DNA from: Aristolochia californica
Lineage: Eukaryota; Streptophyta; Magnoliopsida; Piperales; Aristolochiaceae
Reading direction: 5' to 3'
DNA length: 64,000 nucleotides
NCBI GenBank assembly: GCA_029961685.1
Contig: JARWKL010000001.1
Span: 25,556,295 to 25,620,294 of the forward strand
Of the stretch, positions 36,681 to 51,036 are shown one piece after another. The notes beneath the pieces were generated by a model that searched no databases, had not been told where the DNA came from, and was given only the letters and a program-made list of their open reading frames with translations. How positions within the stretch are numbered: the first letter of the stretch is position 1; the number at the start of each line of letters is the position of its first letter. Made by a program: the position numbers and the translations under genes.

Positions 36681-39600
36681 TTGGATCCATAGGTCGTTTA
36701 CATCTTTTACATGTTTAAAACATGCATATCCATTTTTTAAAACATGTGTAGAAAAATCTTTTTCTTATAAAATTCCTAGCTATAAGGGTTGACCTAGTGG
36801 AATTTCAGAAAATTCGATAAGACAACTTTTGTGTTCATTTGTGGTGTGTGAATAAATTTTCTTTACTTACATTTGTTTATTGCTTTAAATTCTCTTCATG
36901 CATAAGCTCTAAAATTTTCCTTTTATTGTGATCTATTTGCCTTGTATCTTTTTATTTATTTATTTAAGACATGTAGGGGAAGTGTAAACTAGAGTTTTGG
37001 TTTAAATAAAAAGTATACATCTAAAAAGGAAATGCACAAATGCACAAATCTAATGACAGATAACTCCAAAATGTCTCTGTAATTTTTAGTGATTGTAAAT
37101 ACTTTTTAATTTTTATATATCTGGTTCTGCAATCGTCGGGAAAAGGGGGAGGCTGGGGATTTTTAACTGAGTGTTGACTCCGAATCCATAAGTCATTCCT
37201 TACAAAAATATAGCCCGTTACGCATGATAAATCACTTTACAATCATCTATAATCGTTAGGTCAGCATTTTTTAAATGGCCAAAATAATGGCTTGTTTGAC
37301 TCGGGTAAATATCCCACCGCATGTTCACTTGAGAATTTAATGTTATTCTCTTTAAAAGGTTTGGATCCATAGGTCATTTGCATCTTTAACATGTTTCAAT
37401 CTTGCATATCCATTTTTTAAAACATGTAGCAAAGCTTTTTCTTATAAAATTTCGAGCGTCTAGGGTTGAACTAGTGGAATTACCCAAACTTGGATATCAA
37501 AACTTTTGTGTTCATTTGTGGTGTGAGAATAAATTTTCCTTACTTACATTTTTTTATTGCTTTAAATTCTTTCCATACAAAAACTCTAAAATTTTTATTA
37601 TGTTGTGATCTATTTGCCTTTTATCTTTTTTTTTTTTGGTTTGCGAGATAAAGGAAAAGTGAAACCTCAAGTTTTCATTTAAGTAAAAAGTATACATCTA
37701 AAATGGAATTGCACATTGCACAAATGTAGAGAGAGATAATTCCAAAAAGTGTCTGTAATTTTTAGGTTTTGTAAACTCTTTTTAGTTTTTATATATAAGG
37801 TTTTGCAATCGTGGGGAAAAGGGGGAGGCAAGGGATTTTTTAACTGAGTATTGACTCCCAATCCATTAATCATTCCTTACAAAAATATTGCCCGTTATGC
37901 ATGATAAATCACTTTACAATCATCTATGATCGTTAGGTCAGCTTTTTGTAAATGGGCAAAATAATAGCTTGTTTGACTCAAGTAAATATCCCACCACACG
38001 TTCACTTAAGAATTCAATGTCATTCTCTTTTAAAGGTTTGGATCCATAGGTCATTTGCATCTTTAACATGTTTCAAGCATGCACATCCATTTTTGAAATC
38101 ATGTGTTGAAAAATCTCTTTCTTATAAAATTCCTAGCTATTAGGGTTGAACTAGTGGAATTTCCCCAACTTGATAACAAAACTTTTGTGTGCATTTGTGG
38201 TGAGTGAATAAATTTTCTTTACTTACATTTGCGTATTGCTTTATATTCTTTCGATACATAAACTCTAAAATTTTCATTTTGTTGTGATCTATTTACCTTT
38301 TATCTCTTCATTTTTGTTTACGAGATGAAGGGAAAGTGAAAACTCAAGTTTCGATTTAAGAAAAAAGCATACATCAAAAATGGAAATGCACAATGCACAA
38401 ATGTAGAGAGAGATAATTCCAAAAAGTGTTTGTAATTTGTAGGGATTCTAAACTCTTTTTAGTTTTAATATATCAAGTTCTACAATCATCGGGAAAAGGG
38501 GGAGGTGGGGGATTTTTAACTGAGTGTTGACTCCCAATCCATAAGTCATTCCTTACAAAATTATAGCCCGTTACACATGATAAATCACTTTACAATCATC
38601 TATGATCGGTAGGTCAGATTTTTGTAAATGGGTAAAATAATGGCTTGTTTGACTCGGGTAAATATCCCACCGCACGTTCACTTGAGAATTTAATGTTATT
38701 CCATTTAAAAAGTTTGGATAAATAGGTCATTTGCATCTTTAACATGTTTCAAGCATGCATATCCATTTTTGAAAACATGTGTAGAAAAATCTCTTTCATA
38801 TAAAATTCCGAGCTATTAGGGTTGAACTAGTGGAATTTCCCAAACTTGGATAACAAATTTTTTGCGTTAATTTGTGGTGTGTGAATAAATTTTCTTTACT
38901 TATATTTTTTTATTGCTTTAAATACTTTCCATACCTAAGCTCTAAAATTTTCATTTTGTTGTGAACTATTTGCCTTTTATCTCTTTTTTTTTGTTTACGA
39001 GATGAAGGGAAAGCGAAAACTCAAGTTTGATTTAATAAAAAAGTATACATCTAAAATGGAAATGCTCAATTCAAAAATATAGAGAGAGATAATTCCAAAA
39101 TGTGTCTGTTATTTTTAGGGATTGTAAACTCTTTTTAGTTTTTATATATAAGGTTCTGCAATCGTCGGGAAAAGGGGGAGGTGGGGGATGTTTAACTGAG
39201 TGTTGACTCCAAATCCATAAGTCATTCCTTAAAAAAATAAAGCCCGTTACACATAATAAATCACCTTAAAATCATCTATGATCGTTGGGTCAGCTTTATG
39301 TAAATTGGTAAAATAATGGCTTGTTTGACTCAGGTAAATATCCCACCGCATGTTCACTTGAGAATTCAATGTTATTCTCTTTAAAAGGTTTGGATCCATA
39401 GGTCATTTGCATCTTTAACATGTTTCAATCTTGCATATCCATTTTTTAAAACAAGTGTAGAAAAATGTCTTTCGTATAAAATTCCGAGCTATTAGGGTTG
39501 AACTAGTGGAATTTCCCAAACTTGGATAACAAATGTTTTGTGTTCTTTTGTGGTGTGTGGATAAATTTTCTTTACTTACATTTGTTTATTGCTTTAAAGT

Positions 39601-41789
39601 CTTTCCATACAAAAACTCTAAAATTTTCATTTTGTTGTTATCTATTTGCCTTTTATCTCTTTTCTTTCTTTACGTGATGAAGGGAAAGTGAAAACTCAAG
39701 TTTTGATTTAAGAAAAAAGTATACATCTAAAATAGAAATGCACAATGCAAAAATATTCAGAGAGATAATTCCAAAAAGTGTCTGTAATTTTTAGGGATTG
39801 TAAACTCTATTTAGTTTTTGTATATAAGGTTCTGCAATCGTCGAGAAAAGGGGGAGGCGGGGAATTTTTAACAGAGTGTTGATTCCCATTCCATAAGTCA
39901 TTCCTTACAAAAATATAGCAAGTTATGCATGATAAATAACTTTACAATCGTCTATGATCGTTAGGTCAGATTTTAGTAAATGGGCAAAATAATGGCTTGT
40001 TTGAGTCGAGTAACTATCCTACCACACATTCACTTGAGAATTTAATGTTAGTCTCTTTAAAAGGTTTGGATCCATATGTCATTTGCATATTTAACACGTT
40101 TCAAGCATGAATATCCATTTTGTAAAACTTATGTAAAAAAATATCTTTCTTATAAAAGTTTGTGCTATAGGGTTGAACAAGTGGAATTTCCCAAACTTGG
40201 ATAACAATAGTTTTGTGTTCATTTGTGGTGTGTGAATAAATTTTCTTTAATTACATTTGTTTATTCCTTTAAATTCTTTCTATACGTAAACTCTAAAATT
40301 TTCATTTTGTTGTGATCTATTTGCCTTTTATCTCTTTTTTTTGTTTACGAGATGAAGGGAAAGTGAAAACTCAAGTTTTGAATTAAGAAAAAAGTATACA
40401 TCTAAAATGGACATGCACAATGCAAAAATATAGAAGAAAATAATTTCAAAAAGTGTCTGTAATTTTTAGTAGTTATATATCAGGTTTTGCAATAGTCGGG
40501 AAAAGGGGGAGGCATGCGATTTTTGTGTGAGTATTGATTCCGAGTCCATAACTCATTCCTTACAAAAATATAACCTGTTACACATGGTAAATCACATTAC
40601 AATCATCTATGATTTTTGTGTCAGCTTTTAGTAAATGGGCAAAATAATGGCTTGTTTAACTCGGGTAAATATCCCACCGCACGTTCACTTGAGAATTTAT
40701 TGTTATTTTCTTTAAAAGGTTTGGATCAATAGCTCATTTGCATCTTTAACATGTTTCAAGCATTCATATCCATTTTTAAAACATATGTAGAAAAATCTCT
40801 TTCTTATAAAATTCAGAGCTATTAGGGTTTAACTAGTGGAATTTTCGTAACTTGGATAACAAAACTTTTGTGTTCATTTGTGGTGTGTGAATAAATTTTA
40901 TTTACTTACATTTGTTTATAGTTGTAAATTATTTCCATACATAAACTCTAAACTTTTCATTTTGTTGTGATCTATTTGTCTTTTATCTCTTTTTTTTGTT
41001 TACGAGATGAAGGGGAAATAAAAACTCGAGTTTTGATTTAAGAAAAAATTATACACCTTAAATGGAAATGCACAATGCAAAAATGTAGAGAGAGATAATT
41101 CCAAAAAGTTTCTATATTTTTTGGGGAATCTATACTCTTTTTAGTTTTTATATATCAGGTTCTGCAATCGTCGGGAAAAGGAGGAGGCGGGGGATTTTTA
41201 ACTGTGTGTTGACTCCCAATCCATAAGTCATTCCTTACAAAAATATAACCTGTTACGCATGATAAATCACATTACAATCATCTATGATTGTTAGGTCAGC
41301 TTTTTGTAAATGGAAAAAAAAATGGCTTGTTTGACTCGGGTAAATATCCCACCGCACGTTCAATTGAGAATTTAATGTTATTCTCTTTAAAAAGATTGGA
41401 TCCATAGTTCATTTGCATCTTTAACATGTTTCAAGCATGCATATCCATTTTTTAAAACGTATGTAGAAAAATCTCTTTCTTGTAAAATTCCAAGCTATTA
41501 GGGTTGAACAAGTGGAATTACCCAAACTTGGATAACAAAACTTTTGTGTTCATTTGTCGTGTGTGAATAAATTTTTTTACCGACATTTGTTTATTGCTAT
41601 TAGTTCTTTCCATACATAAACTCTAAAATTTTCATTTTGTTTGTGATCAATTTGCCTTTTATCTCTTTTTTTGTTTGCGAGATGAAGGGAAAGTAACAAC
41701 TCAAGTTTTGATTTAAGAAAAAAGTATACATCGAAAATGGAAATGCACAATGCGCAAATGTAGAGAGTGATAATTCCAAAAAGTGTCTG

Positions 41790-44640
41790 TCATATTTAGG
41801 GATTGAAAACTCTTTTCAGTTATTATATATCTCAGGTTCTGCAATCGTCGGGAAAAGTGGGAGCCAGGGGATTTTTAACTGAGTGTTGACTCCCAATCCA
41901 TAAGTCATTCCTTTCAAAAATATGACCGGTTACGCATGATAAATCACTCTACAATCATCTATGATCGTTAGGTCAGCTTTTTGTAAATGGCCAAAATAAT
42001 GGCTTGTTCGATTCGAGCAAATATCCCACCGCACGTTCACTTGAGAATTTAATGTTATTTTCTTTAAAAGGTTTGGATCCATTGGTCATTTGCATCTTTA
42101 ACATGTTTCAAGCATGCATATCAATTTTTTAAAACATATGTAGAAAAATCTCTTTCTTATAAAATTCTCCGCTATTAGGGTTGAACTAGTGGAATTACAC
42201 AAACTTGGATAACAAAAATTTTGTGTTCATTTCTGATGTGTGAATAAATTTTATTTACTTAGATTTCTTTATTTCTGTAAATTTTTTCCATACATATATT
42301 CTAAAATTTTCATTTTGTTGTGATCTATTTGCCTTTTATCTCTTTTTTTTTGTTTACGAGATGAAGGGAAAGTAAAAATTCATGTTTTGATTCAAGAAAA
42401 AAGTATACATCTAAGATGGAAATGCTCAATGCAAAAATGTAGAGAGAGATAATTCCAAAAACTTTATGTAATTTTTAGGGAATGTAAACTCTTTTTAGTT
42501 TTTATATATCAGGTTCTACAATCGTTGGGAAAAGGAGGAGGCGGGGGATTTTTGAGTGAGTATTGACTCCCAATCCATAAGTCATTCCTTTCAAAATTAT
42601 ATCCGGTTACGAATGATAAATCACTCTACATTCATCTATGATCGTTAGGTCAGCTTTTTGTAAATGGGCAAAATAATGGCTTGTTTGACTCGGGTAAATA
42701 TCCCACCACTGGTTCACTTGAGAATTTAATGTTATTCTCTTTAAAAGGTTTGGATCCATAGGTCATTTGCATGTTTAACATGTTTCAAGCATGCATCACC
42801 ATTTTTTAAAACATATGTAGGAAAATCTCTTTCTTATAAAATTCTGAGATATTAGGGTTGAACAAGTGGAATTACCCAAACTTGGATAACAAAACTTTTG
42901 TGGTCCTTTGTCGTGTGTGAATAAAGTTTCTTCACCAACATTTGTTTACTACTTTAAATCCTTTCCATACATAAACTCTAAAATTTTCATTTTTTTTGTG
43001 AACTATATGACTTTTATCTGTTTTTTTTTTGTTCGCGAGATGAAGGGAAAGTAACAACTCAAGTTTTGATTTAAAAAAAAAATATATATATATCTAAAAT
43101 GGAAATGCACAATGCACAAATGTAGAGAGAGATAATTCCAAAAAGTGTCTATAATTTTTAGGGATTGAAAACTCTTTTCAGTTATGAAATATCTGGTTCT
43201 GCAATCGTAGGGAAAAGGGGGAGGCAGGGGATTTTTAACTGAGTGTTGACTCCCAATCCATAAGTCATTCCTTTCAAAAATATGGCTGGTTACGCATGAT
43301 AAATCACCCTACAATCATCTATGATCGTTAGGTCAGCTTTTTTTCAATGGGCAAAATAATGGCTTGTTCGATTCGAACAAATATCCCACCGCATGTTCAC
43401 TTGAGAATTTAATGTTATTCTCTTTAAAAGGTTTGGATCCATAGGTAATTTGCATCTTTAACATGTTTCAACCATGCATATCCATTTTTTAAAACATATG
43501 TAGAAAAATCTCTTTCTTATAAAATTCCATGCTATTGGGGTTGAACTAGTGGAATTACCCAAACTTGGATAAAATAACTTTGGTGTTCATTTGTGATGTG
43601 TGAATAAATTTTCTTTACTTCCATTTGCCTATTTCTGTAAATTCTTTCCATACATAAACTCTAAAATTTTGATTTTGATGTGAACTATTTGCCTTTTATC
43701 TCTTTTTTTTGTTTGCGAGATGAAGGGAAAGTAAAAATTCAAGTTTTGATTTAAGAAAAAAGTATACATCTAAAATGGCAATGCCCAATGCACAAATGTA
43801 GAGAGAGATAATTCCCAAAAGTATATGTAATTTTTAGGGAATGTAAACTCCTTTTAGTTTTTATATGTCAGGTTCTACAATCGTGGGGAAAAAGGGGAGG
43901 TGGGGGATTTTTGAGTGAGTGTTGACTCCCAATCCATAAGTCATTCCTTTCAAAATTATAGCCGGTTACGCATGATAAATCACTCTACAATCATCTATGA
44001 TCGTTAGGTCAGCTTTTTGTATATGGGAAAAATAATGGCTTGTTTGACTCGGGTAAATATCCCACCGCATGTTCACTTGAGAATTTAATGTTATTCTCTA
44101 TAAAACTTTGGAACCATAGGTCATTTGCATCTTTAACATGTTTCAAGCATGGATATCCATATTTAAAACATATGTAGAAAAATCTCTTTCTTAGTAAATT
44201 CCGTGCTATTAGGGTTGAACTAGTGGAATTTCCCAAACCTGGAAATCAAAAATTTTGTGTTCATTTGTGGCATGCGAATAAATTTTCTTTTCTTACATTT
44301 GTTTATTGCTTTAAATTCATTCCATTCATAAAATCTAAAATTTTCATTTTTTTTTTATCTATTTGCCTTTTATCTCTTTTTTTTGTTTGCAAGGTGAAGA
44401 GAAAGTAAAAACTCTAGTTTTGATTTAAAAAAAAATATACATCTAAAATGGAATTTCCCAATGAACAAATGTAGAGAGAGATAATTCCGAAAAGTGTCTG
44501 CAATTTTTATGGATTGAAAACTCTTTTTAGTTATTATAAATCAGGTTCTACAATCGTCGGGAATACGGGGAGGCAAGGGATTTTTAACTGAGTGTTTACT
44601 CCCTATCCATAAGATATTTCTTTCAAAAATATAACCGGTT
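41790..44640 (-). repeat. Dimer-type higher-order pattern (A/B alternation)
   Basis: A-type units have GATTGAAAACTC followed by TTTTTAACTGAGTG (landmarks 41889, 43249, 44597). B-type units have GGGAATGTAAACTC followed by TTTTTGAGTGAGT (landmarks 42565, 43924). Types alternate A-B-A-B-A, giving a period of about 1,350 bp. A and B both carry CCTTTCAAAA with a CCGGTT-like stretch, and most carry CACTCTACA. Confidence 0.75.
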
Positions 44641-47600
44641 ATGCATGATAAATCACGCAACAATCATCTATGATCGTTAGGTCAGCTTTTTCTAAATGGG
44701 CAAAATAATGGCTTGGTTTACTTGAGTAAATATCCCACCGCACGTTCACTTGAGAATTAAATGTTATTCTCTTTAAAAGGTTTGGATCCATAGGTCATTT
44801 GCATCATTAACATGTTTCAAGCATGCATATCCATTTTTTAAAACATATGTAGACAAATCTCTTTCGTATAAAATTCCGCTCTATTAGGGTTGAACTAGTG
44901 GAATTACCCAAACTTGGACAAAAAAACTTTTGTGTTCATTTGTGGTGTGTAAATAAATTTTATTTACTCACATTTGTTTATAGCTGTAAATTCTTTCCAT
45001 ACATAAACTCTAAAATTTTCATTTTGTGGTGATCTATTTGCCTTTCATCTCTTTTTTTTGTTTACGAGATGAAGGAAAAGTGAAAACTCAAGTTTTGATT
45101 TAAGAAAAAATTATACATCTAAGATGGAAATACATAAAGCACAAATGTGGAGAGATTGTAATTCCAAAAAGTGTCGGTAATTTTTAGGGATTGTAAACTC
45201 TTTTTAGTTTTTATATATCACATTTTGCAATCGTCCGAAAGAGGGGGAGGCAGCGGATTTTAAACTGAGTCTTGAATCCCAATCCATAAGTCATTCCTTA
45301 CAAAAATATAGCCCGTTAAGCATGATAAATCACTTTACAATCATCTATGATCGTTAGGTCAACTTTTTGTAAATGGGCAAAGTAATGGTTTGTTTGACTC
45401 GGGTAAATATCCCACCGTAGGTTCACTTGAGAATTTAATGTTATTCTCTTTAAAAGGTTTGGTTCCATAGGTCATTTGCATCTTTAACATGTTTCAAGCA
45501 TGCATATCCATTTTTTAAAACATATGTAGAAAAATCTCTTTCTTATAAAATTTTGCGCTAGTAGGCTTGATCTAGTGGAATTACCCAAACTTGGATAACA
45601 AAACTTTTGTGTTCATTTGTGGTGTGTGGATAAATTTTCTTTACTTACATTTGTTTATTGCTGTAAATTCTTTCCATACATAAAGTCTAAAATTTTCATT
45701 TTGTTATGATCTTTTTGCCTTTTATCTCATTATTTTCTTTAGAAGATGAAAAGAAAGTGAAAACTCAAGTTTTGATTTAAGAAAAAAGTATACATCTAAA
45801 ATGGAAATCTACAATGCACAAATGTAGAGAGAGATAATTCCAAAAGTGTCTGTAATTTTTAAGGAATGTAAACTCTTTTTAGTTTTTATATATCAGGTTC
45901 AGGAATCGTCGAGAAAAGGGGGAGGTGGGATTTTAAACTGGGTCTTGAATCCCAATCCATAAGTCATTCCTTACAAAAATCTCGCCCGTTACGCATGATA
46001 AATCACATTACAATCATCTATGATCATTAGGTCAGCTTTTTGTGGGAAAAATAATGGCTTGTTTGACTCAGGTAAATATCCCACCGCATGTTCACTTGAG
46101 AATTTAATGTTATTCTCTTTAAAAGATTCTGATCCATAGGTCATTTGCATCATTAACATGCTTCAAGCATGCACATCCATTTTTAAAAAAATATGTAGAA
46201 ATATCTCTTTCTTATAAAATTCCAAGCTAATAGGGTTTAACTAGTGGAATTTCCCGAAATTGGATAACAAAACTTTTGTGTTCATTGGTGGTGTGTGAAT
46301 AAATTTTCTTTACTTACATTTGTTTATTGCATTAAATTATTTCCATACATAAAATCTAAAATTTTCACTTTGTTGTACTCTATTTGCCTTTTATCTTTGT
46401 TTTTTTCTTTACAAGATGAAGGGAAAGTGAAACCTCAAGTTTTAATTAAAAAAAAAGTATACAACTAAAATGGAAATGCACAATGCAAAAATGTTGAGAG
46501 AGATAATTCCAAAATATGTATGTAATTTTTAGGGATTGTAAACTCTTTTTAGTTTTTATATATCAGGTTCTGCAATCGTCGGGAAAAGGGGGAGGCGGGG
46601 GAATGTTTAACTGAGTGTTGACTCCCAATCCGTAAGTCATTCCTTTCAAAAATGTAACCGGTTACGCATGATAAATCACTCTACAATCATCTATGATCGT
46701 TAGGTCAGCTTTTTGTAAAAGGGCAAAATAGTGGATTGTTTGATTCGAGTAAATATCCTACCGCATGTTCACTTGAAAATTTAATGTTATTCTCTTTAAA
46801 AGGTTTGGATCCATAGGTCATTTGCATATTTAACATGTTTCACGCATGCATATCCATTTTTTAAAACATATGTAGAAAAATCCCTTTCTTATAAAATTTT
46901 GCGCTGTTAGGGTCGAACTAGAGGAATTACCCGAACTTGGACAACAAAACTTTTGTGTTCCTTTGTGGTGTTTGAAAAAATTTTATTTTCTTACATTTGT
47001 TTATAGCTGGAAATTCTTTCCATACATGAACTCTAAAATTTTCATTTTCTTGTAATCTATTTGCCTTTTATTTCTTTTTTTTGTTTACGAGATGAAGGGA
47101 AAGTGAAAACTCAAGTTTTGATTTAAGAAAAAAGTATAGATCTAAAATGAAATGCACAATGCAAAAATGTAGAGAACGATAATTCTAAAAAGTATCTGTA
47201 ATTTTTAGGGATTGTAAATTCTTTTTAGTTTTTATATATCAGGTTCTGCAATCGTTGGGAAAAGGGGGAGGTGAGGGATTTTATACTGAGTGTTGACTCC
47301 CAATCCATAAGTCATTCTTTAAAAAAATATATCCCGTTATGGATGATAAATCATTTTGCAATTATCTATGATCGTTATGTCAGCTTTTTGTAAATGGGTA
47401 AAATAATGGTTTGTTTGACTCGGGTAAAGATTCCACTGCACGTTCTCTTAAGAATTTAATGTTATTCTCTTTAAAAGGTTTGGATCCATAGGTCATTTGC
47501 ATCTTTATCATGTTTCAGGCCTGCATATCCATTTTTTAAAACATGTGTAGAAAAATCTCTTTCTTATAAAATTCTAAGCTATTAGGGTTGAACCATTGAA

Positions 47601-48622
47601 TTTCTAAACTTTGGATAACAAAAGTTTTGTGTTCAATTGTGGTGTGTGAATAAATTTTCTTTACTTGCATTTGTTTATTGCTTTAAATTCTTTCCATACA
47701 TAAACTCTAAAATTTTCATTTTTTCGTGAGCTATATGCCTTTTATCTCTTTTTTTTTTTGTTTACAAGATGAAGGGAAAGTGAAAAATCAAGTTTTGATT
47801 TAAGAAAATGGTATACGTATAAAATGGAAATGCACAATGCAAAAATATAGAGAGCGATAATTAAGAAAAGTTTTTTGTAATTTTTTGCGATTGTAAACTC
47901 TTTTTAGTGTTTATATTTCAGGTTCTGCAATCGTCGGGAAAAGGTGGAGGCCGGATTTTTAATTGAGTCTTGACTCCAAATCCATAAGTCATTCCTTAAA
48001 AAAAGATAGCATGTTACAAATGATAAATTACTTTACAATTATCTATGATTGTTAGGTCAGCCTTTAGTAAATGGGCAAAATAATGGCTTGTTTGACTCGG
48101 GTAAATATCCCACCCAACGTTCACTCTAGAATTTAATGTTATTATCTTTCAAAGGTTTGGATCCATAGGTCATTTGCATCTCTAAAATATTTAAAGCATG
48201 CATAGCCATTTTTTAAAAGTTGTGTAAAAAAATTCTTTCTTTTAAAATTCCGAGCTATAAGGGTTGGACTAGTGGAATTTCCCAAACATTGATAACAAAA
48301 GTTTTGTGTTCATTTTTGGTGTGTGAATAAATTTTCTTTTCTTACATTTGTTTATTGCTTTAAATTATTTCCATACATAAACTCTAAAATTTTCATTTTG
48401 TTGTGATCTATTTGCCTTTTATCTCTTTTTTTTTTTTACGAGATGAAGAGAAAGTTAAAACGCAAGTTTTTATTTATGAAAAAAGTATACATCTAAATTG
48501 AATACACAATGCACAAATGTAATGAGAGATAATTCCAAAAAGTGTCTGTAATTTTTAGGTATTGTAAACTCTTTTTAGTTTTTATATATCAGGTTCTGCA
48601 ATAGTCGGGAAAAGGGAGATAC

Positions 48623-48660
48623 GGGGGGGGGGGGGGGGGGGGGGGGGTGTTTAGCTAATT
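48623..48660 (-). repeat. G25 run with adjacent ~90-bp loss in a satellite unit
   Basis: G25 at 48623-48647 lies where the reverse-complemented C-rich box should be, and is followed by TGTTTAGCTAATTGTTAGGTC. The landmark and about 90 bp after it are missing, so the interval 47972-49257 is short for two units. Slippage or a break at the homopolymer probably caused it. Confidence 0.8.
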
Positions 48661-49416
48661 GTTAGGTCAACTTTTTGTAAATAGGAAAAATAATGGCTTG
48701 TTTCACTTAGGTAAATATCACATCGCACGTTCACTTGAGAATTTAATGTTATTCTCTTTAAAAGGTTTGGATCCATAAGTCATTCGCATCTTTAACATTT
48801 TTTAAGCATGCATATCCATTTTTTAAAACATATGTACAAAAATCTCTTTCTTAAAAAATTTCGAGCTATTAGGGTTGAACTAGTGGAATTACCCAAACTT
48901 GGATCACTAAACTTTTGTGTTCATTTGTGGTGAATGAATAAATTTATTTACTTATATTTTTTTATTGCCTTAAATTTTTTCCTTACATAAACTCTAAAAC
49001 TTTAATTTTTTTGTGATCTATTTGCCTTTTATCTCTTTTTTTTGTTTGCGAGATGAAGGGAATGTGAAAACTGAAGTTTTGATTTAAGAAAAAATTATAC
49101 ATCTAAAATAGAAATTTACAATGCACAAATGTAGAGAGAGATAATTCCAAAAAATGAGTGTAATTTTTAGGGATTTTAAACTCTTTTTAGTTTTTATATA
49201 TCTTGTTCAGCAATCGTCGCGAAAAGGGGGAGGTGGGGGATTTTTAACTGAGTCTTGACTCCCTATCCAAAAGTCATTCGCTACAAAAATATAGCCTGTT
49301 ACGCATGATAAATCACTTCACAATCATCTATGATCGGTAGGTCACCTTTTTGTAAATGAGCAAAATAATGGTTTGTTTGACTCGGGTAAATATCCCACCG
49401 CATGTTCACTTGAGAA

Positions 49417-49440
49417 TTTAGGGTTGAGGGTTTAGGGTTG
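49417..49440 (+). repeat. Short telomere-like tract (TTTAGGG, TTGAGGG, TTTAGGG) at a deletion junction
   Basis: Three consecutive 7-bp units: TTTAGGG at 49417-49423, TTGAGGG at 49424-49430, TTTAGGG at 49431-49437, then TTGAAC. TTTAGGG is the common plant telomere repeat. About 110 bp net of the satellite unit is missing here (landmarks 49257 and 49821). The ordinary unit contains TTAGGGTTGAAC at the right-hand join, which may have seeded the tract. Confidence 0.7.
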
Positions 49441-49720
49441 AACTAGTGGAATTTACCAAACTTGGATAACAAAAGTTTTATGTTCATTTGTGTTGTGTGA
49501 ATAAATTTTCTTTACTTAGATTTGATAATTGTTTTAAATTCTTTCCATACATAAACTCCAATATTTTCATTTTGTTGTGATCTATTTGCCGTTTATCTCT
49601 TTTTTTTGTTTACAAGAAGAAAAGGAAGTGAAAACTCAAGTTTTGATTTAAGAAAAAAGTATACATCTAAAATGGAAATGCACAATGCAAAATTATAGAG
49701 AGAGATAATTCCAAAAAGTG

Positions 49721-51036
49721 GCAGTAACTGTTAGGGATTGTAAAATCTTTTTAGTTTTTATATATCAGGTTTTACAATCGTCGGGAAAAGGTGGAGGCGG
49801 GGGATTTTTAACTGAGTCTTGACTCCCAATCCATAAGTCATTCCTTACAAAAATATAGCCGGTTACCCATGATAAATCACATTACCAGGTCAGCTTTTGT
49901 AAATGGGAAATATAATGGCTTGTTTGACTCGGGTAAATATCCCACTGCATGTTCACTTGAGAATTTAATGTTATTATCTTTAAAAGGTTTGGATACATAG
50001 GTCATTTGAATCTTTCACATGTTTCAAGCAAGCATATCCATTTTTTAAAATATATGTTGCAAAATCTCTTTCTTATAAAATTCCGAGCTATTAGGGTTGA
50101 ACTAGTGGAATTTCCCAAAGTTGGATAACAAAACTTTTGTGTTCATTTGTGGTGTGTGAATAAATTTTCTTTACTTACATTTTTTTATTGCTTTAAATAC
50201 TTTCAATACATAAACTCTAAAATTTTCATTTTGTTGTGATCTATTTGCCTTTGATCTCTTTTTTTGTTTACGAGATGAAGGGAAAGTGAAAACCCAAGTT
50301 TTTATTAAAGAAAAATGTATACATCTAAAATGGAAATGCACAATGCACAAATGTAGAGAGAGATAATTTCAAAAAGTGGCAGTAATTGTTAGGGATTGTA
50401 AAATCTTTTTAGTTTTTATATATCAGGTTTTACAATCGTCGGGAAAAGGTGGAGGCGGGGGATTTTTAACTGAGTCTTGACTCCCAATCCATAAGTCATT
50501 CCTTACAAAAATATAGCCGGTTACCCATGATAAATCACATTACCAGGTCAGCTTTGTAAATGGGAAATATAATGGCTTGTTTGACTCGGGTAAATATCCC
50601 ACCGCATGTTCACTTGAGAATTTAATGTTATTATCTTTAAAAGGTTTGGATACATAGGTCATTTGAATCTTTCACATGTTTCAAGCAAGCATATCCATTT
50701 TTTAAAATATATGTTGCAAAATCTCTTTCTTATAAAATTCCGAGCTATTAGGGTTGAACTAGTGGAATTTCCCAAAGTTGGATAACAAAACTTTTGTGTT
50801 CATTTGTGGTGTGTGAATAAATTTTCTTTACTTACATTTTTTTATTGCTTTAAATACTTTCAATACATAAACTCTAAAATTTTCATTTTGTTGTGATCTA
50901 TTTGCCTTTGATCTCTTTTTTTGTTTACGAGATGAAGGGAAAGTGAAAACTCAAGTTTTTATTAAAGAAAAATGTATACATCTAAAATGGAAATGCACAA
51001 TGCACAAATGTAGAGAGAGATAATTCCAAAAAGTGT
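49721..51036 (-). repeat. Nearly identical adjacent satellite units (recent tandem duplication)
   Basis: 49721-50378 and 50379-51036 are both 658 bp and differ at only a handful of positions, far fewer than other neighbours. They share rare variants: ACAATCGTCGGGAAAAGGTG, GAGTCTTGAC, CACATTACCAGGTCAG (a shared loss of about 17 bp), AATATATGTTGCAAAATC, TTTCAATACATAAAC and TTTTTATTAAAGAAAAATG. This is the most recent duplication visible in the array. Confidence 0.9.
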
